Both the position numbers and the translations under genes were made by a program. A stretch of DNA of 64,000 nt from assembly GCA_958299035.1 (NCBI GenBank), contig CATQJL010000223.1, positions 83,086,255-83,150,254 of the forward strand. The letters are read 5' to 3'. Shown here piece by piece: positions 21,301 to 52,757 of this stretch (positions within the stretch are counted from its first letter, which is position 1; each line of letters begins with the position of its first letter). The stretch is from Cylicocyclus nassatus (lineage: Eukaryota > Nematoda > Chromadorea > Rhabditida > Strongylidae). The notes under the pieces are model-generated. The model ran no database searches. It was not told where the DNA came from and saw only the letters and a program-made list of their open reading frames with translations.

Positions 21301-22662
21301 GGCTACTGTAACTAGCCCTAATCAAGCTCCAAACCCCAATTGTGCCCCTAAACCTCACCCAAATCAGCTCTAGACCAGGGTCGAGCAAACGGTGTGGCAT
21401 ATGACCGCCGGGTACGCCCCCCCCCCTCTGGGGGTAGGAATTCAACATGAGCCTCCATCCCGTTCTCTACCCCCTCCCCCTCACCCCCAGTGTTTGTAGA
21501 TAGAAGATAGAAGAATGAAGAGACAATACATTTATTTTAAATTGAATGTAAAACAATTTACTTTAATCAACGAATTGCAAATGCACTTCATTTCGACATC
21601 CAACCTGCTGCTTCCTCTGGATACTTTCCGTAGGTTTCGTACATGCGCTGTTAGCAGATGGCTAAATATGCAGAAGCCAAGAGAGCAAAACATGCATAGA
21701 ACATACGAACATAGAGTGTTGTCCCAAAAACTCACATCAACCATGACACAGACTAATCAGTGTATGTCAGTTGACTAAAAACTGAAAAGAAAACTAGTCG
21801 CTTAGAGATAAACGATGCGAAGTTCACCTAGTTACACCCATTATTGCTAATCTGTTCTTTGGCACCAGTCTGATTGCAGGTTGAACATCTTAGCCGGAAA
21901 GACCACCAACAAACAGCACACCTCCAAACACAGAATAACAAATGAAAGACAAGAGCAAGTCTTCGCTAAAGACTAAAATGCTAAGCTTGCATTTGAATAA
22001 AAGTGATTTCATAGTAAAACTTTTCTTGGGAATATCCATCGGTGGCAAGCGTTATGGAACAAAGCTACTCCGCATTTTCATATGGTATATCCTGGGGGCT
22101 ATTTGCGTTGCGTCGCCTTTGATTGCAGCCAGAAGGGGTGTATACCAGCATGAACGATAGCTGGCGATAAGCATATTGTACTGCAGCTTGTCAATATGCC
22201 GCACATAAAGTCTTGAAACTATATGTTGTAGACTGGATAGAAAATGTTGTCGAACAGTAAAAATTAAAGCGTGCGAAGCCTCCGGCGTTTTTTCCATTTT
22301 ATAGATATCATCATAGCGTAAATATGAAATTTGGAAAAGATTTGATCTAAGCAGCGCATATGGCTGGCACAACCTATCGTTCATGTTGGCTGTCCCCCGC
22401 CAGAAGTAGCGCTGCTCCCGCCAGCGAACTGAGCGATTCCTTGATGCTAAGCTCTGAGATGTTCAGATTGTATAAATGCAACAACGACAGAAATTAAGAA
22501 AGTGAGTGAATTTCAGGGATGAATCAGAGGGTCAATCTGGGATGAATCAAAGACTGAATTTGAGTCAAAGGCATTCAAGAGAAGTGGCACACGAGAATTC
22601 ATAGAGAGAAGGACAGATAATTTCTGTTGATTCCTCTAACAAAAAACCAATTTTTTCTTCTT
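21301..22662. other. No recognised feature
   Basis: About 1.36 kb downstream of gene A's stop codon on its strand. C-rich tracts at 21415-21480, then AT-rich sequence. No convincing coding frame or repeat end. Confidence 0.35.
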
Positions 22663-42330
<19,668 letters not shown>

Positions 42331-42339
42331 AAAAAGCTA

Positions 42340-42453
<114 letters not shown>

Positions 42454-42859
42454 CTACAATGAATAATCTGCAGCAAATCAAATCATCATCATCAAATCAA
42501 ATGAAATCAATCCCATCAAACATACCTGTCAGACCCCACAAGGAAATACTTAGCTAATTTCAAGAGCCAAAGACCGAGGGCACCAACTCCAATCAAAATA
42601 TTGCAGAAATAGATTGTGAAAATGCTTTTACGATAGCTCGCGCCTTATACGAAATAAACTCTTTCTAAACCGCCTCTCCTAAATGCGCGACCGCTCTCTG
42701 CCAGGACAGAGATGTCTTTACATAAGTACTCGTACTTCGATACAATCGATACGTGTGCTCAGTTGAGAAGGGAATGTATGAATGTAGAGTGTAGATGTAG
42801 CATACAAGCAAAATACAAAGTGCGTAAAACGAGCACAGAATATTCGGAGAATTCGTTAA

Positions 42860-44308
42860 GGCTGCGTTCATACTGATTCCCATGTTCTGGAACTGTTCCC
42901 GCACAGTTCTCGCACTGTGCTGAAACTGTGCGGGAACTGTGCGGGAACAGTTCCAGAACATGGGAATCAGTATGAACGCAGTCCAGAACTGTGCTGCATG
43001 CGCTGCAGCCGCCCCGCACCGTTTTGAACGGCGGGAGTTGGAGAATTTTGACCGTTCTCAACGGTTTTTCTTCCAGATTTCGCTCATTTTGGCCTTAATC
43101 CTCCACCCGCTTCCCTTTTTGTTCAGCAGCACTGCGAACTCGAAGCGGGGTTGAAGAATGAGCGCTTTTCTGCGCCGTGTATTCGGAAAGATGGGCTATC
43201 GTGCGATTGTTCATTCTGCCTTCTTGTTTTTTGCTCAAAACTACTTCATTTGTTCCAGGAAGCGGCTGCCCAGTTTCCATAGCCTCTGCCACGAATTAGG
43301 GAGTAGGAGAAATCCTGAAATTGCATGAGTTGGGACTTGTCTCTTGTTTTTCATGATTTTGGGCGTTCTTAGCCTTGTTCGTTTTTCCATGTCGTTGCTT
43401 CTCCGTTCTTTCTTCTACCCCGCTTCTCCTAGTGATGAGAAAAGCTGTGAATTTGAAGCGGGGTTGAGGATTGAACACTGTTCTGCTCGATGTATCCGGG
43501 AATATGGGCCTTCGTGCGCTCGTCCATTCTCTCATCGCTATTTTTGTTCAGACCTATTCATGTGTACTAACAAGTCGCTGCGTAGTCTCGCATCGTCTTA
43601 AAATTGAAATAGACAAGTCTCTAGAACACATGAAGTAGGTCTGAACAAAAATAGCGATGAGAGAATGGACGAGCGCACGAAGGTTCCCAGATACATGGAG
43701 CAGAACAGCGTTCAATCCTCAACCCCGCTTCAAATTCACAGCTTTTCTCATCACTAGGAGAAGCGGGGTAGAAGAAAGAACGGAGAAGCAACGACATGGA
43801 AAAACGAACAAGGCTAAGAACGCCCAAAATCATGAAAAACAAGAGACAAGTCCCAACTCATGCAATTTCAGGATTTCTCCTACTCCCTAATTCGTGGCAG
43901 ATGGCTATGGAAACTGGGCAGCCGCTTCCTGGAACAAATGAAGTAGTTTTGAGCAAAAAACAAGAAGACAGAATGAACAATCGCACGATAGCCCATCTTT
44001 CCGAATACACGGCGCAGAAAAGCGCTCATTCTTCAACCCCGCTTCGAGTTCGCAGTGCTGCTGATCAAAAAGGGAAGCGGAGTGGAGGATTAAGGCCAAA
44101 ATGAGCGAAATCTGGAAGAAAAACCGTTGAGAACGGTCAAAATTCTCCAACTCCCGCCGTTCAAAACGGTGCGGGGCAGCTGCAGCGCATGCAGCACATT
44201 CTGGAACTGTTCCCGCACAGTTCCCGCACAGTTCCCGCACAGTTTCAGCACAGTGCGAGAACTGTGCGGGAACAGTTCCAGAACATGGGAATCAGTATGA
44301 ACGCAGCC
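42860..44308. mobile_element. 1.45-kb palindrome, PIF/Harbinger-like ends
   Basis: Ends GGCTGCGTTCATACTGATTC and its mirror, flanked by TAA on both sides, which suggests the 3-bp duplication of PIF/Harbinger elements. An extra hairpin of the end sequence fills 42860-42980, and the rest is a long palindrome centred near 43615. The mirrored frames at 43344-43601 and 43621-43842 are the same sequence read on opposite arms. GTGCGGGAACTGTGCGGGAA blocks repeat near both ends. No transposase. Confidence 0.75.
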
Positions 44309-44339
44309 TAAAGCGTTAACGCTATAACGTGTGTGCAAG

Positions 44340-44828
44340 TTGGTGGTCCTGCGCAGATTGGCTGCGTACCTATTTGTGCTCCGGAGGCCTCACATTTGTG
44401 CTCCGGAGGTGTCCCAAATCTGGCGTACCTCCGGAGCGCAAACTCTGCTCCGGAGCCCTCCCATTCTGTGTCCCGGAGACCTCCCGTTTTGTGCTCCGGA
44501 GACCTCCTATTTTGTGCTCCGGGGCACTGCCATTTGTGCTCCGGAGAACTCCCAATGCTCCGGAGTCCTGCCATTTTGTGCTCCGGAGGTGTCCCAAAAC
44601 TGGCGTACCTCCGGAGCGCAAATCTCTGCTCCGGGGCTCTCCCAAATCTGGCGTAACTCCTGAGCAGAGATTCGCGCGTCGCGGAGAGGGGTCCCACTCG
44701 CCTGCTTGTGACGTCACCGTGACCTACAAGAAAGGATCGCCCCCTCGCCCTGCTCTCAATGGTCAATTGGGTCCTCCGCGGCTCTGCCAGATTTCCACTG
44801 TCCTGAGCTACGGCACCGACTGTCTGAG
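44340..44828. repeat. CTCCGGAG-rich foldback-family member
   Basis: Contains more than ten TGTGCTCCGGAG units spaced 20-40 bp apart, a GTGACGTCACCGTGAC motif also seen in copies 32 and 19290, and the family end GACTGTCTGAG at 44818-44828. The left end is not clear. Several frames stay open through the repeats but are not genes. Confidence 0.6.
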
Positions 44829-45023
44829 CTATTTTCAGGTGTATAAACCGCACCCTTTTCACTCTAAAGGCGCACACGTCAAAAGACTGCCTGTTACGAT
44901 GGGGCGCGTTAAGTGAGAGCAATGTGCGAGAAAGCGATCGCTTCGCGAGGCACATGCGCAGCGGCACGCCTGGGTCTGCTCGCGTTTAGAGCAAAAAGGG
45001 GTGGCTTATACACCTGAAAATAG
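44829..45023. repeat. Small foldback element
   Basis: Left arm CTATTTTCAGGTGTATAAAC and right arm TTATACACCTGAAAATAG pair over about 30 bp, enclosing a GC-rich centre. It abuts the end of the preceding foldback family member. Confidence 0.65.
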
Positions 45024-45294
45024 GGTACTTACTGTGAAGACGCCAGATTTTAACAATCGCTTGATAAGACAGCTTTTCTTTTTCTGAACCGGGATTTTAA
45101 GGTGAACAGTTTGTATGCACATTTTGTCACTACACTTATTTTCAATTACATAATTTCCGCTGTCTCTCAGAACTCGTGTCTATCCATTTCCCTTTCTCCC
45201 AGGTTTATAGGGAGTTCATCACTGGAACTGGCATGAAGTATCAGTTAGTCCGGTTTGCAAAGTAGTTCGAGCCAAACCCGTATCTGCCAAATCA

Positions 45295-45440
45295 TTATTG
45301 AGCGAAATTACGGGTGCTTGCATGGACTGGATAAACGCTGGTTCCAAATCTGCTTTCCTTTTTTGCGCACGACCTTCTGAAAGAAGCTGTAAGCGTTCGG
45401 ATGTGTTTGTTTGTCCCAAATTTGTCAAGCATTAAGTGAT
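45295..45440 (-). CDS. Candidate terminal exon (minus strand)
   Basis: A canonical TATTTTCAG acceptor is followed on the minus strand by a frame (2 nt + 47 codons) ending in TAA at 45297-45295. An alternative frame is open further, to 45219, but would begin with a stop if this acceptor is used. The encoded peptide is basic (SFRRSCAKKESRF). No family recognised, and upstream exons would lie beyond the Helitron at 45500. Confidence 0.3.
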
Positions 45441-46109
45441 CTGAAAATAGCGACTGTACAAAAACGTCTAAAAGTGGGTAAACAGTTTCGCATTGAGTAC
45501 TAGCTGGCTTACCCGGCTCCGCCCGGCCCTGTCAAAACACTATGTCAAAGAACACTATCCCTATTCCTGTAAGAACCTTTCCCTGTGCCTATGCCAAATC
45601 ACTATCCCCGCTGTTTTAATAATCAGCATGCTCGATTACCCCCCTGTGCCAACTCCCAGTCCCGTAGCTCAAACTTTACAAAAAAAATCGATAAAATCGA
45701 TAAAAGTAATTGATAATCTTGAAAACTAATATTGTATTCAGAATTCCCATGCTTGATTACCCCCCTATGCAAACTCCCAGCCCCGGAGCTCCAACTTTAC
45801 AAAAAAATCGATAAAAATCGATAAAATCGATATCGTTCGATGACGAAAAGTAGCCTATGACAATCGCCGGGGCCCGAAGTGTATGTGTGCCAAGTTTGGT
45901 CCGGATCGGTTCAGAAATGGAATTTTCTATTCGGAACATACGTACAGACAGACAGACATACATACAGACATACAAACAGACATTCAGCTTTATATATTAG
46001 GTCGTTCCGAAAGTATTGTCGCTTTTTTCAAATGTACGTCAATCTCGTAGAACAAAGATGAGTAAGAGATTCTGATAGCATTTGATGCAGCATTTCATTC
46101 TCTTTCTAA

Positions 46110-46128
46110 TCTTATATATGAAGCTGAA

Positions 46129-46159
<31 letters not shown>

Positions 46160-46942
46160 ATGTATGTATGTACGTATGTTCCGAATAGAAAATTCCATTT
46201 CTGAACCGATCCGGACCATACTTGGCACACATACACTTCGGGCCCCGGCAAGTGTCATAGGCTACTTTTCGTATCGATCGATATCGAATTATCGATTTTT
46301 ATCGATTTTTTGGCTTAGTCCACCTACGGGGCTGGGAGTTGGCATAGGGGGGTAATCGAGCATGGGGATTCCGAATTCAATATTGGTTTTCAGGATTATC
46401 GATTACTTTTATCGATTTTATCGATTTTTTTGCAAAGTTTGAGCTAGGGGGCTGGGAGTTGGCACAGGGGGGTAATCGAGCATGCTGATCATCCCCAAGG
46501 GGGGTGATCAGCATGCTCGATTACACCCCTGTGCCAAATTCCAGCCCCCTAGCTCAAATTTTCAAAAAATCGATAAAATCGATAAAAGTAATGGACGATC
46601 TTGAAAACTAATATTGTATTCGTAATCTGCATGCTCGATTACCCCCCCCCCCCTGTGCAAAATCCCAGCCTCGCATGTCAAAATTTACAAAAAATCGATA
46701 AAATCAATAAAAGTAATGGACGATCCTGAAAACTAATATTGTGTTCGTAATTAGCATGCTCACTTCCCCCCCCCCCTGTGCCAACTCCTAGCCCTGTAGG
46801 TGAACTCTGCAAAAAAATCGATAAAAATCGGTAAAATCGACATCGATCGATAACGAAAAGTGGACTATGACACCCGCCGGGGCCCGAAGTGTATGTGTGC
46901 CAAGTTTGGTTCGGATACGGCGGAGCCGGGTAAGCCAGCTAG
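46110..46942 (+). mobile_element. Helitron H1, palindromic form, nested
   Basis: Starts TCTTATATATGAAGCTGAAT after an A and ends GCCAGCTAG before a T; 833 bp. As in 17548-18734 its middle is a palindrome around GCATGCTGATCATCCCCAAG and the right half is inverted body sequence. It sits inside the mariner element that sits inside another H1 Helitron. Confidence 0.85.
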
Positions 46943-47280
46943 TGGTTGTAAAAGCATTGCATAATAACCAATAAGCTCTTGAAGATTTACCAAAAACTGC
47001 AACCCATGCTTTTTAAGAAGGTCAAGTTTTGCAATTCTTCTAAATTTTCACAACAGCTTTCGGAAGGAGTCCAAGTAAGGGGTGGATAGAGCAAACCCTA
47101 TAGGAGACAGCACAGCTTTTTTCTACCTTCCAGGGCTTGTCATAATTTTTGTAGAGGGTTTTTAATGGAACCACCGAATTTTAGCAGGCTCGTCTCAGAC
47201 ACAAATGGATCAGACATCAACAGATCTTCAGGTTTCAAGACTTACGAAGAATCATGATTTAACAGCAATTCACATATCAA
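46943..47280. other. Interior of mariner-type element
   Basis: No recognisable feature beyond belonging to the element at 45997-47829. Confidence 0.4.
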
Positions 47281-48058
47281 ATGACCATTTACCGTTTCAA
47301 ATTAGCAACTTTCGAGAATTTCGGGTACAGCCTGGGGCGCCCTGGAAAACTTGAATTAAGATGCTTTTATCCCGGAAAACTTGATGAATCGGAAACAAAA
47401 AACAACTGGTGGAAAGAGGAGAAAAAGCTGCGTCGAATGACACCCGAGCTGCTTGCCGGTTGTTGTTCTGTGAAGTTTGAGTTGATCAAATTTGGAATTT
47501 GGTGGCATTGAAAAATTGGTTTCAGAAACTCTAAGAAAAAAATTATTCTGTATCGTGTAGGGATTGCTCTCTCTACCTGTCACTTGTACTTCTTCGGAGA
47601 ATTGGTACAAAAATTTAGAAAAATAGCCGAACTTGACCATGACAAAAAGCATGAGTCGCAAATTTTGGTAATTTTTCGATAGCTCATTAGATATTATGCA
47701 ATGCAATTGTAACCTTTAGAAAGAGGATGAAATGCTGCATCGAATGCTTCTAAGATCTCTCAAAAATGTTGATTCCACGGATAGTGGCGTTCATTCGAAG
47801 AAAACGGCATTACTTTCGGAACGACCTAATATAAGATACTGGCTGCAAAGAAGGAAAAAACCTGTGGAAATCCGCATAAGTGTTTTTTTGAGGTTCTCCC
47901 CTTATTTTAAACCACTCAATGATTCAGAAATTTGGACATAACGCTCGTAACCTCCTTCAGAGAGTTGTTTTGCAAAAAAAAGAAAGGCAGAATTGCAATC
48001 AGAGTTTGAAGACTCCTCCAGTGATGTACATGTCGTCTTCAATCACCACTTCTGTCAG

Positions 48059-48452
48059 TATCCTTCCCTTTTGAAACAAGAGTCGATGCTGAAGTGGCAA
48101 GCATGAAAGGAATTTCTATCCATGATTCCGGTGTGAGAAAGAACAGCCTTCGAAGAAAAAGCTTTGCAGGATGTGTGTGCTGTTTGAAACACCATGTGGG
48201 ATCTAGGGGCGAGCGCACTGAATACGAAGAACAGCCTCCTCAGACATTAAGAAAATTAGAAGACATTGATCTCATTTCATACAAACACCTACTCCGTTCT
48301 TCTGTAAGGGTTGACAAAGTAATTCGCTAACGCTTTGCTTCAAATTATTTTTCAGAATTCTGTGCTCTGGTAAAGCAAATTATTTTATTCTCATATTCAG
48401 GGGCATCTTTGTAGGAGAAAGAAGATCAGTGTCAATCAGCAACATTCGTTAA
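48059..48452 (+). CDS. Candidate gene C, C-terminal exons
   Basis: Exon 48059-48303 follows a CTTCTGTCAG acceptor and ends before GTAAGG; it encodes 81 codons with a basic, potentially phosphorylated stretch (RKNSLRRKSFAG), then CVCC and an acidic segment. A TTTTTCAG acceptor at 48355 starts a 14-bp piece (48356-48369, donor GTAAAG), and a TATTCAG acceptor leads to 48401-48452 ending in TAA. Phases fit. The 31-bp second intron is short; without it the frame would end at a TAA soon after 48369. Family not recognised. Confidence 0.4.
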
Positions 48453-49768
48453 GCCGATAATGAAGAATTGCGCAACTATTCTCCGCCAGGAAATGGGCGC
48501 TGCAAGACCGTCTCAGTACCTATAATCAATAGAAATTATGAAAAAGTTGAGGATTAGCTTCTTGAACATTCGCCACACCGTTCAAAATATCGCACTGAAG
48601 TATAAGCAATTTTTTTCCAGAGCTCCACCTGGAAGAAATGCTTATAGTTTGCTGCGAAAATTTCCTCCGGAAAAACGACACTGACATACGCACAGCTTAT
48701 ATCATTCACGTTCTCTCTTCTCTATCAGCACAATGGCAACGCCAGAGCTTCGTACCACGTTTGCGCGCGTATGGTGCCCATAAATGCATTAACAAACGGA
48801 GTTCCGCACGTGTAGTCCCTACCTACATATCAGAAGGGAGTGCGTCATTGACGCAGTGTATAAATTCATCCTTAAGAACTTGAGGATTATCGTTTCCAGC
48901 TGTTGCTGTCTAATATAGAATCTACTAGAGAATGCGCCGTTTAACAAAGGCAGTGAGTCGTGTGTTAGCAGCAGTTCTCTCCTAAGTTTAGCTGTGTAGC
49001 TAGTAAAGGCGAGGAAGCTATGATCGTACGGAAGCAATGATAAAATTACAAAGCGCAGCCGCGCTTGGGTGCAGGTGGATTCAGGCAATTTGGTGGACGA
49101 ATGATGAGTTATAAGGGGAGCTTGAACACATCTCTTCGTCGAAATCACACAACATTCAAAATATATCTTGTCTTACATAATCCATCCGATACTATTTTAC
49201 GTTGTTATCAACGAAGGTGTCCATATAAAAGAAGTGTGCAGAATTTAGAGTATGAGTTGCACAATCTACTTTGTCAATGACTCCAAGACTGATTTTCATG
49301 TGATTCTCAAAGCAATCTATTTCTTCTCTCATGCTGAAGAAGTTTTTTCTTGCAAATCTAAGCAATTGTCAACAATTCCAAAATCGCACCTTTTGAGAAT
49401 AAGCATAATACTTTGCTGTTTTAAACATGGTAACGAGCAACTTCAGAACCCAGATGCAAAGATTCTGGGTCTCATTAGAGGGTCTATAATATACTGATAT
49501 CTATTAGTTTGGCACGAAAGTTTGCGGACATTGTATTTCGACAAAGTTTTCGTTTCGATGTAAGTACTGAGCAGGGCATTTGCACACCGTTGGATAAAGA
49601 AAATTAATCTTTGCAAAATTATGCTAAGCACAAACATTACCAGAGTTTCCTCTGAAAATCCAGAGAAAAATTCTGAAGCACAGGATTTTAACCCAACCTC
49701 AATCTTCAACTTCTATTAATATTACGAGATCCCCCTATGCTTCAACTTATGGTAAACATATACTTACA
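48453..49768. other. No recognised feature
   Basis: About 1.3 kb with short frames, none with domain or splice support. Confidence 0.35.
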
Positions 49769-49806
49769 CCAGCCGAATCTGCCGCGTAGCGGCAGAGAGC
49801 GGCTGG
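49769..49806. repeat. Two-tier hairpin ending CTGG before T
   Basis: CCAGCCG / CGGCTGG form the outer stem and CTGCCGC / GCGGCAG the inner one around GTA, followed by T. Same plan as the H2 Helitron 3' end and 11124-11160 but unrelated stems. The symmetry leaves orientation open; no matching 5' end found. Confidence 0.55.
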
Positions 49807-49833
49807 TACTTACATACTTACATAGGTACTTAT

Positions 49834-49995
49834 AGGCTGCTGCATGACGAAGGCGCAATATCTTCGGGCGCGAACGCTGCTTTATTAGCCGCAGAGCCCA
49901 TGAGGTGCAGGAACTGCAACGGTGAAGATACGCTCGCGTTGCGTTCGCGCCTGCTCAACTAATATCGCCATTGCGCCTTCGTTATGCAGCAGCCT
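49834..49995. repeat. Small inverted-repeat element
   Basis: AGGCTGCTGCATGACGAAGG at the left pairs with CCTTCGTTATGCAGCAGCCT at the right (26 bp with one mismatch). The GC-rich centre has GGGCGCGAACG and CGTTCGCGCC as an inner pair. 162 bp, non-coding. Target duplication unclear. Confidence 0.7.
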
Positions 49996-51028
49996 TCTCC
50001 AAGCGCAGTTTGCCTAGAATTTGAGATTGAACAAGGAAAACGAGGTAAATGGAAGTAGCAAACTCCTCACCTCATAATCTTAAGCTCCTCCCACTTGCGT
50101 ATATCAGCTACAGGCGAGGGAGAGAGAGAGTACAGCTACGCTTTCGCACGCAGCGCATGTCTTCAGTGCGCTCTTCATCCCAGCCTCTAGTGGTTTTTAT
50201 GCGTTTTTCTATCTTTACTGACTTTGTTCTCCCTGTAATCTCTTTATTTTAATGCTAAACGAAAGACAGCTGATGTTGAAAAGCTTTTTTAGAGGTCTTG
50301 AGGAGCGTTGATCCCAAAAAGTTCTGGTTTTTTTCCTCGGTAGTGAAGATTGGCTGCATTTTAGGGTGAATCTGCAAAGGTTTCTATCACGGACCTAGCA
50401 TATTTCTCCGACTGAGTTTGTTTTTGTATAGGTGTTTCTAGTTCCTTTTCAATGCGACATTGTAGCTTCTGCTTGTACAATAACGCCCTCGAGCTTACAC
50501 TTCTCACGTTTATATGGTTACCGAAGGAAAACGCTTTAGAAATGATCCTCTCCCCAAAACTTCTGTGATTTTTACCCGTCACTATTAGTATCCTACAATT
50601 ATCCATGAGATTGACTAGAAACTAAATGTTAGTGAAAGTTGTGAAAGTTCTCTTTTGCTTCGGCTTTTCTCGAGCTGAGATTAGAGGGTCTCCACTCCTT
50701 ATTTCTCTCCTATCTACACGTAAATGTTTTTTTTTTGATCGCAAGTGAGATGAAAGCGCCAACAGAGCGCGCGTTGGCGCGCGATGCTATGCGCCGCGGA
50801 GGTTCCTATGGGAAGCTGGCCGGGCCCCCACTATATAATGCAGGATGTCCCAGAAGTATGCACAAACTTCTTAATTGTGATTGATTCTCTTACCACGCAG
50901 TTTTCTGCTTAGCTTTGACCACCGTTCATCAGATAAGGCCTCAAGTGGGATTCAAGGTACTATTCGATCACCATACACTATAAAATTTTGCAAATTGCAA
51001 ATTTTGCAATTTTGCTACATAGAAACAA
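49996..51028. other. No confident feature
   Basis: At 50842 a CAGGATGTCCCAGAAGTATG resembles the mariner end at 8917, but no matching second end was found nearby; it may be a solo or truncated end. The rest is unassigned. Confidence 0.4.
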
Positions 51029-51072
51029 CTACGTAGAAACAAGGTGCAATTTTGCACCTTGTTTCTATGTAG
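51029..51072. repeat. Short near-perfect palindrome
   Basis: CTACGTAGAAACAAGGTGCA pairs with TGCACCTTGTTTCTATGTAG, 20-bp arms with one mismatch around four bases. A partial direct copy of the same words precedes it (ACATAGAAACAA, 51018). Confidence 0.8.
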
Positions 51073-51937
51073 ATTTTGAAATATCCTTCGTCTGAAAAAT
51101 TTTTTTAGGTGCAAATAATTTGTGCACGGGTACGGCTACCTACTTTTTCTCTAGGTTTTTGGGTTATGAGCCTTCGAAAAATTCTGGAGCATCTCAAATT
51201 TTTTTGCACAGGGCGCGCAGTTGCGTTTTTCTTCGTTTTATGCCTCCCTCCTCTAACAAAATTTTTCCTACATTGCTGCATACCTACCCTGTGCACAACC
51301 AAAGGGAGTTCCCACGCAGGTTGGGTAACCTTTTCGTAAGTCATGTCAAGCCAACACTGTTTAACAAGTTTTAGCGAAATCTGGGACTTCTACTTGGCTT
51401 ACTTATCTGAAGTTTCGAACATGCTTATTTGCTTTGAAAGTAAGTTACCCACGATTCCACGCCTCCATTAAGCGACAATCCACTTTAGTGAATGAGTTGG
51501 TGGCTGTGAAGAGTCATCAAGAATTACCTTTCTTAAGCAAAGAATTCAGTTTCACCATGAAGAATGGGGAGGATGAGACATTCATTAAGTTGCTCTAAAA
51601 GTTCTTGTTTTAAAACTCGAACAAAGTATCGCAACTGGTAACCTTTGTACAGTATCTAAGCTTAGACGCATACCTTTATCCTGCCATTCAATGGAAACCA
51701 GTCCAAATTTCAGAAAAACCTACTGGCCTCACGAAAAAAATAACGACTAGTTTGCGTTTTTGCAGATTTGGTGTTGTATGAATGATGTTATTTATTTATT
51801 TCATACGCACATAGGCGTGCTCTCATAAATCCAACAAAAAACCGTGATGAGGTATAAATACAAACATAAAGCAAGAGAATTGAAAACAAAGTAGATGAAG
51901 AGCAACAAAGTAATTTTGGTTGGCACGGTTGCCATTT
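51073..51937. other. No recognised feature
   Basis: Open frames of about 80 codons on both strands at 51105-51374 overlap each other and show no domain. Nothing assignable. Confidence 0.35.
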
Positions 51938-52757
51938 AGGGCCGCATTCACTAACATCCCCGCGGGGAGGGGATCGCCGCTTAAAATAAAGCTTCATATC
52001 CTGAGGCTCCAGATATCTGGATTTCACGTTGTGTACGTAATCATAAGTACTCCTATTATCCTTCACCATGAACACATTAAACAGCAGCGAGAAGCTGTAC
52101 AAGCCGCAGTTTACAGCATTTGTATGATCCCTGATGATCCCCGACGCTTTTCTTTGAAGTCATTTTTCTTTCTCCAAAGTTAACGAAAAGTTTCCAGAGT
52201 TGTGCAGATCATCTAACCCAACACTGCTTAGCATGTTGCTGATAAGAACAAGTGATGTATCGGAGTTATGAAATTTGCGATGAACCACAAGTCGAAAGTT
52301 GTGGTTTATCAAAAAATTCAAAAAACTCATTTGTTCTCATCAGTAACATGCTTAGCACTGTGTCAGTATAATGTAGCCAGCACGAGGTTTGGGAGGAAGG
52401 AAGTTTGAATTATGCCGAGGTTTCAACAAGAGAGGACGAAAAGCTTACTGATCAATGTGCTTAGCATTGTTGTGTTAGATAATTAGTACAACTTTGAAAG
52501 GTTTTCGTTGACTTCAAAGAAAGAAAAATGACTTTGAAGAAAAGCGCCGGGGATCGTCAGGGATCATACAAAAAGCTGGAAAATGCGGCTTGTACAGCTT
52601 CTCGCTCCTGTTCAATATGTTCATGGTGAAGGATAGTAGGAATACTTGCGGACAGGTAGCAGCGTGAAATGTAGATATCTGGAGCTTCAGAATATGAAGC
52701 TTTCTTCTGAGCTGCGATCACCTCCCCAGCCGGGTTGTTAGTGCATGCGGCCCTTAA
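51938..52757. repeat. Imperfect 0.8-kb palindrome
   Basis: GGGCCGCATTCACTAACATC at the left is mirrored as GTTAGTGCATGCGGCCC at the right. Inside, TGATGATCCCCGACGCTTTT and the CTTTGAAGTCATTTTTCTTT block recur inverted near 52507-52560. The arms have diverged, so this is an older foldback element. Termini approximate. Confidence 0.6.

Larger units (their letters stand above)
45997..47829. mobile_element. Mariner-type element inserted in Helitron H1
   Basis: Ends TTAGGTCGTTCCGAAAGTA and TACTTTCGGAACGACCTAA, flanked by TA at 45995-45996 and 47830-47831. It is 1,833 bp, of which 833 are a nested Helitron, leaving about 1 kb. Residual frames (47281-47511 plus, 47356-47706 minus) show no transposase motif that I recognise. 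Confidence 0.85.
45500..47836 (-). mobile_element. Helitron H1 (minus strand), split near its 5' end
   Basis: On the minus strand the 3' end is GCCAGCTAG at 45500-45508 and the first bases TCTTA are at 47836-47832. Between lies a mariner-type element with TA duplication; without it the start reads TCTTATATATAAAGCTGAAT, as in intact copies. The body has ATCGATAAAA repeats and 120-bp-type units. Confidence 0.85.

Noticed and set aside
43344..43842. Two nearly identical proteins on opposite strands
   Set aside because: They are the two arms of the 1.45-kb palindrome read outward, not a gene pair.
44308..44967. 219-codon minus frame and 195-codon plus frame
   Set aside because: Both run through CTCCGGAG repeats; overlapping frames on both strands indicate low-complexity sequence, not genes.
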